Assembly: GCA_012064415.1 (NCBI GenBank)
Contig: SSNU01000053.1
Location: 1 to 64,000, forward strand
Length of the DNA: 64,000 bases
Direction of reading: 5' to 3'
Origin: Gyrodactylus bullatarudis
Lineage: Eukaryota; Platyhelminthes; Monogenea; Gyrodactylidea; Gyrodactylidae
Shown here: piece by piece, positions 53,801 to 60,822 of the stretch
How the letters are laid out: each line of letters opens with the position of its first letter
Numbering within the stretch: the stretch's first letter is position 1
The notes under the pieces: model-generated
Told to the model about the DNA's origin: nothing
Database searches by the model: none
Seen by the model: the letters and a program-made list of their open reading frames with translations, nothing else
Made by a program: the position numbers and the translations under genes

Positions 53801-55141
53801 GTTAGTCTGACATGAATTTGGATATTCGATTCACTCTGTTCATTTTGAGTCTCTTGTTGGTTAGATTCTTCTTCTAAAGCCTTCTCAATGTATTTTCGAA
53901 CGAAGTTATCTGGATATCCATTTTCCTTCAGTCTTTCTTTTATTCGGTTTATCTCATTTAGTACCTCTTCCTCACTGACGATTCTCTTGGTTCTCTTGAT
54001 TAGACCGATGATTAAACCTGATTTGTAACTTTTTGGACAAAAGCTTTCAAAATGTAGTCAATCAAAAAAAACATAATCTAAATGAAGTTGGTAATGAAAA
54101 TGATAGACGAGATGCCAAATATGCAAAAAACTGTTTTTTTAAGATTTTATAATGAACAGAAGATAATTAATATATATTCCACCAGAATTTATATCGATTA
54201 ACAACTATGGATTAACTTCCATTGGTTTTGATCCTAGGATTTTTTCAAGGTACAGATCTGAGGAAAAAAATTTAAATCATTTCAATTCAGTAATTGCTTT
54301 GATTTTTGATGAAAAGAATGAATTTTAGCTATCCACTGTGTCTATTTCGTTTTTTATTGGAATAAATGCAAAAAAATTAACTTCTTTGGATGAGGTTTTT
54401 TATGTTGGGCCCTGAAAGAGTTAAGCAGAACGGAGAGTACCCCTTAATTAACCCTGATTATTAACAATTCTTTCATTGAAAAAGATGGTAGCTCACCCAA
54501 AACCAGTTACCACAGAAAATACTCCAATCTATTGAGCATATTAATTCCTCTAAATTGTAGAACCTACAATCCCAATTCCAACTTGTAGTAAGGAATATAT
54601 CCCCTCTTCATATATCAAATATAATCTGAATTTTCTTTTATACATTTTATCAAAGGAATATAATATAAGGCTGGTTTTAAAAAATGGATGTTTTACGAGC
54701 TTCTCATATCAAAATGAACTTACATTTGATTCGGATATACGATGAAAAGATTGTCTATTGAGTAAGCTGAACATTCCGCTAATAGCACTGATTCTTGATA
54801 TTTCCATAAATTTATAAATACTTCGATCAGGATCAAGAAAAACATCTTTGAATCAGAAAAATGTTCATTACCTCCATCAAAATATTTTCCTGTTACAAAT
54901 TCTTCGTAATCAGGATCATGACACACAGCAATTAATTTTATCCCTTTAGCATCGAAAGCTGGTTTCAGACTGCTTATTCTAATTGATTCAACTCTACAAA
55001 ATTGGCATCCAAATCTTCTCATGACATATATGAACAAGGGTTTTTTCTAACATTTTATAAATCATAATTTACATCACAAATAGTCCTAATACTAACATGT
55101 TTTTTATCCAAATTCTTGAATAACAATTCGAGAATGGACAT
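50870..55141 (-). CDS. PRXL2B: Peroxiredoxin-like 2 protein (FAM213/prostamide-F synthase type)
   Basis: Four exons in transcript order: 55141-55073, 55046-54872, 54845-54724, 51067-50870. They give 564 nt (187 aa; human PRXL2B about 198). The thioredoxin-like fold shows YVMRRFGCQFCRVESIRISS, with the family's CxxC redox pair, then KGIKLIAVCHDPDYEEFVTG, DVFLDPDRSIYKFM and, from the last exon, ITGNFAGDGWQLGGAVCIDE. PRXL2B reduces prostaglandin H2 or prostamide H2 with thioredoxin; PRXL2A is a related redox protein. I cannot separate the two firmly. Two introns are 26 bp, while the third is 3,656 bp and holds transposon debris. A minus-strand AATAAA lies 4-9 nt after the stop. The gene is divergent from PSMA4. 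Confidence 0.85.
51669..51970. mobile_element. TTAA-bounded repeat, GCCCC-end family, copy 2
   Basis: Starts TTAACCCTTCAAGCCCCAGT and ends TTTTTTAGGGTTAA, giving TTAA at both borders with CCC/GGG just inside. It is a 302-bp unit inside the large PRXL2 intron. It shares sequence with 13559-13973 (other orientation) and 59669-60100. It is non-coding and best explained as a piggyBac-type MITE. Confidence 0.65.
53330..54056 (-). mobile_element. Penelope-like retroelement 3' fragment with GIY-YIG domain
   Basis: An open minus-strand frame without its own ATG begins near 54050 with SYKSGLIIGLIKRTKRIV, then NGYPDNFVRKYIEKAL and RLTFKGDGHSRDLRRKLNTL, the region after the RT domain in Penelope-like elements. 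It then has KDRLEPKEQSNLIYCF, KYIRRTKRRLAIRIHEH and ELKIREKFF, the GIY-YIG endonuclease, where the usual YIG glycine is Arg. The RT catalytic domain itself is absent from the window, so this is a truncated insertion. It lies in the PRXL2 large intron, in the same orientation as the host gene. Confidence 0.8.
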
Positions 55142-55275
55142 TGATATAAAATAATTTTAATAAAATTTATAAATTATAATAAAATTCGGAATTTTATTTT
55201 AAATAAATTTTAGTTTATTCTTCAGCTTTTGTTTTGTATTTTCAAAACTTTAATTTTCTTGCTTAATACTTGGAA
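55142..55275. promoter_or_regulatory. Bidirectional PRXL2/PSMA4 promoter region
   Basis: 134 bp between divergent start codons, very AT-rich. Both transcripts must initiate here or overlap. No specific motif is assigned. Confidence 0.45.
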
Positions 55276-56054
55276 ATGGCTAGACGTTATGATACTCGTA
55301 CAACTATTTTCTCTCCTGAAGGTCGTCTTTATCAGGTAGAGTATGCTATTGAAGCTGTGGGTCATGCTGGAACTTGCCTAGGCATTTTAGCTAAAGATGG
55401 TATTATATTATCGGCTGAAAGACGTACAACTAGTCCACTTCTAGACGAGACACCTTTTTCTGAAAAAATATATCGTATCAATGATGATATTGCATGTGCA
55501 GTTGCTGGTATAACATCAGATGCTACTGTTCTCATCAATGAGATGAGATTAATCGCTCAAAGATATTTATTAAATTACCAAGAACCTATACCTGTAGAAC
55601 AGCTTGTTGGCCATATCTGTGATGTTCAACATAATTACACCCTATATGGTGGTGTGAGACCATTTGGTGTTTCGATGCTCATTATTGGCTGGGATACTAG
55701 ATTTGGCTTTCAACTCTTTCAAACTGATCCGTCCGGAAACTTTTTAGGATGGAAAGCCACCTGTATAGGCTCTGATTCCCAGGCTGCAAATTCTATATTG
55801 GAATCTGACTTTGACCCGGAAATTAATTGCCAAGAGGCTACTAAGTTAAGCGTTAAAATACTTCATAAAACTAGAACTATGTCGAAACTAACTTCTGATA
55901 AAGTAAGTGTAAAATTTTATTAATCTTCTAGGTTGAAATAGCTGAGTTGGTTAGAAAAAACGATAAAACATATGTTCGTATAATTAATCAATCTGATGTG
56001 GACAAATTAATTAAAGAGTTTGATGCAGAAGCTGAGAAGAAGAAAAAGCCCTGA
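55276..56054 (+). CDS. PSMA4: 20S proteasome subunit alpha type-4
   Basis: Two exons, 55276-55902 and 55932-56054, give 750 nt (249 aa; human 261). The start [20 protein letters not shown] is the alpha-subunit N-terminal signature in the exact alpha-4 form. [57 protein letters not shown] and [20 protein letters not shown] follow in the expected order. As an alpha-ring subunit it has no catalytic Thr; the ring gates substrate entry. The 29-bp intron contains an in-frame stop. After splicing, [20 protein letters not shown] restores the helical C-terminus, which ends in a lysine-rich tail. It is convergent with the CCCH gene, with 53 bp between stops. Confidence 0.96.
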
Positions 56055-56107
56055 TGCTTTTGAAATTTTGATAATAAATCTTTATTCAATAAAAAATAGT
56101 GTACAAA

Positions 56108-56839
56108 TTATTCAGATTCTAATAAATTGAGTGGAATAAAATCTGGCACCTTGTTTTGACAAAACTCTTTTTTAATGGTTCTAGACGGAAGAATAGTTTC
56201 AATTTGCTTCTTGTTCTTGCTTATAACTTTGTTAATTTTCAATCTTGCAGTACTCGGATTAGAATTGAATGATTTTGCGACAGAATGCTTAAAAGGGCAC
56301 TGAAGGAATAAAAATAGTAATCTTACATTTTTGCCTTTAGCACATCTTCCAAGTGAGAATTCTGAGCATAATCTACAATTTGAATCCAATTTAATGTGTC
56401 GAAAGGGACAATCAAGCCGGTTACAACCCAAACTAGATGAAAAAAACTCACAATCTGGAATTCTGGTAGGATCATATACATGAGCTAAATCACAATTTTC
56501 TCTCGAACATTTATGACTTAAAAATTTAGGGCATATTCGAACATAGTTTTGATCGTGAAGATTTGGACAAGAGCTATTACATTTGCCATAGAAGCGAAAT
56601 TGTTGGCAGAGAGGTTTTCTTTTGAAAGTAAGTGTTTTTATTGCATTAGAAACAAGCTTCTTTTCAAACTTATTCCTTTTCAAAGGATAATTAATGATTT
56701 GAGCATTGGATGAAACACTTTTCTTTTTATTTATAACTTTGAAAGGATTCAGCGATACATTTTCAGATGTTTTCTCTTGTGTTTTTTTATTTCTGTTATC
56801 GAGTTTGAATCTATTTCTTTTATAGGAGTACACGTTCAT
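56108..56839 (-). CDS. ZC3H3: ZC3H3-like CCCH zinc-finger protein
   Basis: Two exons in transcript order, 56839-56327 and 56299-56108, give 705 nt (234 aa). The N-terminus is Lys/Asn-rich. Four CCCH-type fingers follow: CQQFRFYGKCNSSCPNLH; CPKFLSHKCSRENCDLAH; CEFFSSSLGCNRLDCPFRH; and CSEFSLGRCAKGKNCPFKH, the last completed only after removing a 27-bp intron (56300-56326). This array matches ZC3H3/Smicl, a partner of the cleavage and polyadenylation machinery needed for mRNA export. The vertebrate protein is far longer (over 900 aa) with five fingers, so this is a short form or an upstream exon is missing. The start chosen is the first ATG. An in-frame TTG lies further up at 56890. Confidence 0.8.
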   Translation of the reverse strand: MNVYSYKRNRFKLDNRNKKTQEKTSENVSLNPFKVINKKKSVSSNAQIINYPLKRNKFEKKLVSNAIKTLTFKRKPLCQQFRFYGKCNSSCPNLHDQNYVRICPKFLSHKCSRENCDLAHVYDPTRIPDCEFFSSSLGCNRLDCPFRHIKLDSNCRLCSEFSLGRCAKGKNVRLLFLFLQCPFKHSVAKSFNSNPSTARLKINKVISKNKKQIETILPSRTIKKEFCQNKVPDFIPLNLLESE

Positions 56840-57001
56840 TAGCAAATTAGTAAAAATTATTTTTCCGGTTGAAAAAAGTGCTTTAATCAAACGGTTTAAA
56901 TTTATTATTTAAATCATAAGGTATATGTTTAAAAAGAAATAAGAATCTTTTTCAATTTAAAAAATTCATATTTTTACAGTGGATACATATTGTTTCATAC
57001 A
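56840..57001. promoter_or_regulatory. Bidirectional CCCH/ALDH16-like promoter region
   Basis: 162 bp between divergent ATGs. A TTTTTACAG sequence at 56971-56979 could be an acceptor for a non-coding or upstream coding exon of the plus-strand gene, so the promoter position is uncertain. Confidence 0.4.
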
Positions 57002-58597
57002 ATGTCACAATTTTATACCAAATCAAATGATATATTCGAAGGAAAAGACATTCCTCAGAATGCGAAAATTATTAACAAGCCTATCATCATCAACAAAAAA
57101 ACACATACTATCGCGTTAATTTCCAACTTTTCCGAATGTGAATTTATTCCTCTGAAAAAGAATAAAAACAGTAATTCATTTGAATTGATGAATTCGTTAA
57201 TCTCTAATTTCAAAATTCTCGAAGAAATTTTATTCTCTTTGGGAATACACATAAAACTTCAAAACGATAGACATAAACCTTTAGTGACTGGTAAATACAC
57301 TATAAAGATGGAGGCTTGGAATTTCGATGTTCAAATATTGATGATCTTCCTTCTCAGATGTATTGAATCTAATTCATCATTTAGAATAATTTGTTTCAAC
57401 GAAAATCTTATTCCTTTCATATCGAAATTATCTGATCTGATTGGTCTAGATTGGGAATATCAAATACTCTATTGTATTTCCGAAAAAGACATCTCTTTAC
57501 CTACCAATGTTACTGTAGTGTTACCTGAAGCTGATCTATTTGCTGCTAGTCAATTTGTGGTAGACTCTATTTCTTACATGTCAGGAAAATCAATTTGGAG
57601 ATCTGAATTCTTACTGATGCCAGAGAACTGCTATGAAAAATTTTTGAATTATCTTCAAATATCTCTTAAAAAGTCTAGTAAAAACCATACTTTGGACCAA
57701 AAGTATTTGGGATCATTTAAGAAATTAAGCTGTGAAAATTTCTTTGGGTTTAATTCTTCCATCAATTACCCTGGTTTTATCACTGATATTGAACTATGTG
57801 ATCCTTTATTTGACGAAACAATAATTTATCCTGTCTGTGTCATTCTACAATATCGAACACCAAAAGAAAGTATTAATATTATTGATGCAGTCTCAAGAAA
57901 AATTGAAATTCGAACCAATAAATGCTCCTGTTTTAATGTTATGGCAAATATTTTTTCTGAAGATTCATCTCTGATTTGGTCTTACATAAGAAAAATGCCA
58001 GAAATATTCTCTTACATTACGGTAAATAGTGATTTCAAGACATTTAAAGAAAACTACGTATTAGAGAAACTAGACAGATATGATGAAAACTTGATCATGT
58101 ATAAGAGTTGTGAATCAAATTCCGAAGAAATTTCTAAAGAGTTTATTAAATCTAGTGAGGAATGGGCGAATGTGAGTTTTGTAGAGAGAACCAAGAAAAT
58201 CTCCACTACAGATGATGAAATACTGAAAAATCAATTTACACAAAATCTCCTTGCCAAAGATTCCTCGCCACTTCTTAAAACGTTGACCACCGTAAAGCCG
58301 ATTGGAGTAATACATTTAGACGTTAATAAAAGTTTAAGTGTGAGTAAAGAAAAATTGGCAAGATTTGTGAAAAATATCATTCTTTTGGGCAATAAAATTA
58401 TATGTGATGTTGATTTATTATCAAAAGATTTAGAAGAATACATTCTAAAGGGAAAGTTTAGTCAAGAAGTTCTTTCAAAATTTGGAATACCATCATACAC
58501 CATTACAGACTCAATAGAGGATAATATTTCATTAAAGGCTTTTACATTCCATCGTACAATTTACTGGCATTGCGGTGGAGACTTTTTCGCAAATTGA
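57002..58597 (+). CDS. Divergent aldehyde-dehydrogenase-like protein, probably ALDH16A1 type
   Basis: Uninterrupted ORF, 531 aa from the first ATG. The middle resembles the second half of an ALDH domain: NVTVVLPEADLFAASQFVVD, then SYMSGKSIWRSEFLLMPENC (equivalent to the G-Q-x-C-x-A-x-R strand), YPGFITDIELCDPLFDE and TPKESINIIDA. Then comes the start of a second ALDH-like unit: SEEWANVSFVERTKK and KPIGVIHLDVNKSLSVSKEK, where ALDHs have the P-x-G-V cofactor strand. This tandem order fits ALDH16A1, whose members have two ALDH domains and can lack activity. The catalytic Cys position reads Ile-Trp, and no NAD-site Glu block is visible, so it is probably a pseudoenzyme. It is shorter than human ALDH16A1 (about 800 aa). 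An upstream exon is possible. Family assignment is by pattern recall only. Confidence 0.5.
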   Translation: MSQFYTKSNDIFEGKDIPQNAKIINKPIIINKKTHTIALISNFSECEFIPLKKNKNSNSFELMNSLISNFKILEEILFSLGIHIKLQNDRHKPLVTGKYTIKMEAWNFDVQILMIFLLRCIESNSSFRIICFNENLIPFISKLSDLIGLDWEYQILYCISEKDISLPTNVTVVLPEADLFAASQFVVDSISYMSGKSIWRSEFLLMPENCYEKFLNYLQISLKKSSKNHTLDQKYLGSFKKLSCENFFGFNSSINYPGFITDIELCDPLFDETIIYPVCVILQYRTPKESINIIDAVSRKIEIRTNKCSCFNVMANIFSEDSSLIWSYIRKMPEIFSYITVNSDFKTFKENYVLEKLDRYDENLIMYKSCESNSEEISKEFIKSSEEWANVSFVERTKKISTTDDEILKNQFTQNLLAKDSSPLLKTLTTVKPIGVIHLDVNKSLSVSKEKLARFVKNIILLGNKIICDVDLLSKDLEEYILKGKFSQEVLSKFGIPSYTITDSIEDNISLKAFTFHRTIYWHCGGDFFAN

Positions 58598-59378
58598 TCA
58601 TTAAAAGTGTATCAAGAATATTGGTGATTGATTTTTTAGTCCGAATAATTTTCTACATCGATTTTTCAAATTATTAGAGATTAATGTTAATTCTTCATAT
58701 TGATTGTAATTTTTTGATTTAGTTTTGAATATAATTATTAATTATCATTATATATCTTGTGATAAATTTTATTTCTGTCTAAAATTTTATTATATTAATT
58801 TCAATTTGATAGATTAAATTATTAGGGTTATTTTTTTAAAGGTTTTTTGGTGACGAGGGATAAGTGCTTAAATCTTTATACATAGTAGTATCTCTAATTG
58901 GATGCAGAGAAATCACACATCTTGTCTTAGAAATAAGACACAGCTCTAATTTTTAAGTTATGAAGAAGCATTCCAAACATGTATGACAGGTATATCTAAA
59001 ATACTCAACAAAAAATATATTAGGATTATTGATAAATTATAATTAAAATTATTTTTCAGTTAGTTCTAAACCTCTACCTCGACATTTTCCCCTCTCGGAA
59101 CTATTTTCACCTGTGGTCCAATGACCAACAACCTTGCCTTTTGGCATCTCACATTCATTTATACCTGAAAGTCGTTCTCTCATTTGCAAAAGGGGTATTT
59201 ACTGTTATCGTCTGTCGGACATGGTATTCCCCTAAAATGATCTGTCTGAGAACGATTATTTCCGTTATGGTTAGTTAAATACGGATCAAAACCTAATCAC
59301 CAAAACCAAAATAACAAATAATTAAGTATCCAAAATACTGTACTTAAAACAAAAAATACATAAGAATATCGATAGTGG

Positions 59379-59544
59379 TTTCTGAACTCACGAGGAAGGT
59401 TAAGAAAAACAGACGTATATTTTAGTGAAAAACGTTATATTTCGCCGGCTCTCTTATGTTAACAGGGATTGAGTCTGAAGAGACCCGGCAAAATATAGCG
59501 TTTATCACTAAAATATACGTCTGTTTTCTTCATGAGTTCAGAAA
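59379..59544. mobile_element. Short hairpin MITE (166 bp)
   Basis: TTTCTGAACTCA at the left is repeated inverted as TGAGTTCAGAAA at the right. The arms share CAGACGTATATTTTAGTGA, then an AACG(C)TATATTT(T)GCCGG stretch, over about 65 bp with few mismatches and one short indel. The central loop is about 40 bp. It is non-coding, and the superfamily cannot be assigned. Confidence 0.65.
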
Positions 59545-59668
59545 CAAAAAATGGGAAGGAGGATGAGGAATAGGCATGAAGAATATTTGCATATTTGTGT
59601 GTTCAGTGATTAATATTGACACTTGGTGAAAGATTTCAATCAATGAGATTCAAGAAAAATTTAGGCAT

Positions 59669-60100
59669 TTAACCCTTCAAGTCCCCCTGTACTTTTGAAG
59701 GCACGTACCATTATCTAAGCATCAGAAAATACTTCGTTTACAACCTATTCGATAGAAAGTCTATCAATCTCCTCAAATATGCAAAGAAAAAAATTGATAT
59801 TTGTTTAAAACGTTTTGTTTGTAAACCTACTTCCCAGATTTGTTGATGAAAAGTAAAATAACTATTAATATGTTGTTCTACCTGTAGAATTCAAATATGC
59901 AATCGTCTGAACTCTGTCTGCTCAAGCTTTAAAGATAGCCAATTTTTGGATCAAAAAATTACCCAATGTTTGATCGATAATTCCTAAACTAAAACAATTG
60001 CCCTACAACAACTTTAGATTCGTAATCAGCCTATTAAAAAACCATACGATGGCCAAAAGATTGAGTGCGAGCAATGAAAAAAATTCTCTGGGACTCTAAA
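59669..60100. mobile_element. TTAA-bounded repeat, GCCCC-end family, copy 3 (decayed)
   Basis: The left border TTAACCCTTCAAGTCCCCCT matches copy 2. Near 60087-60100 the end CTCTGGGACTCTAAA resembles copy 2's inverted right end but has lost the TTAA. Confidence 0.45.
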
Positions 60101-60369
60101 TGAAGTTCTGGGGAGAGAAATTCTAAATTATCTTACAACTCGAGTCGGTACTTGTATTGCTAATGGTGTATGATTATAATTATAATTTAAACATCTTTGA
60201 TTATAATTATTAAATAAATTTAATTAAGGGATGTTCTGATTTATATAAGAAGTACAAGGTTTTGAGCGAATGAAAGCCTTATTTCAGGTTATTGCGCATT
60301 TGAATTTTATAAAATTGAGGTTATCTGATTGAGATTGAGAGGATAATAGAATTAATTTATTGAGATTAG

Positions 60370-60822
60370 ATGCTTTGCTGCAGATTAGATGATCCAACAG
60401 AGGCTGAGTATGACACTCTACTACAGGACATAGAAAATATGCTCAGCTGTGATGAGTACATTGATGCTTCTAGTCTACAAATGTTTGCTGCTCAAGTCAA
60501 AATGATTGGTTGCTATTTATTCGAAATAGAATACGGCACTGGTGGATTAGCTAAGGAACGAGATGAGCGCTTACTCGAAGCAGTCGACCGTTTTCAAACA
60601 CTTGTTATCGAGAAAGGAGCTTATCTTGGTATAAACACAGGAGTAATTGCTCAAAGTTTCAATGATTGCCTGTACAATATGAATCAATGTTGTTTCGAGT
60701 TCAGTCAGTTTGAACCGTTAAATGATAAATTTGAGACAGTTGTTGACACCACGATAGCTCCTCAATTATTACAGCTTCAAGGACCATTATCAATGGGGTT
60801 TTTACATAACAACTTTCCCTAG
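60370..60822 (+). CDS. Conserved-looking protein of unknown family (ORF or last exon)
   Basis: A 150-codon ORF with ordinary coding composition, unlike the low-complexity frames around it. It has few runs, many acidic residues and well-spaced hydrophobics (EAEYDTLLQDIENMLSCDEY, then DRFQTLVIEKGAYLGINTG, and NDCLYNMNQCCFEFSQFEPL). It is predicted mostly helical, with no signal peptide, membrane span or zinc motif. I do not recognise the family. The ATG overlaps TTTGCTGCAG, a good splice acceptor. If used (exon from 60384, phase 2), the ORF is the last exon of a longer gene. One possible small upstream exon is 60281-60319 (MKALFQVIAHLN), joined by a 64-bp intron. The protein ends LHNNFP at 60822, before an AT-rich 3' region. 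Confidence 0.6.
   Translation: MLCCRLDDPTEAEYDTLLQDIENMLSCDEYIDASSLQMFAAQVKMIGCYLFEIEYGTGGLAKERDERLLEAVDRFQTLVIEKGAYLGINTGVIAQSFNDCLYNMNQCCFEFSQFEPLNDKFETVVDTTIAPQLLQLQGPLSMGFLHNNFP

Larger units (their letters stand above)
58598..60369. other. Repeat-bearing spacer
   Basis: 1.8 kb with no supported gene. It includes the hairpin element at 59379-59544 and a TTAA-family repeat at 59669-60100. The 5' part is the ALDH-like gene's 3' UTR. Confidence 0.5.

Noticed and set aside
54424..54435. GGGCCCTGAAAGAGTTAA near 54407-54424 as the end of another TTAA element
   Set aside because: The matching opposite end was not found, so no element was called.
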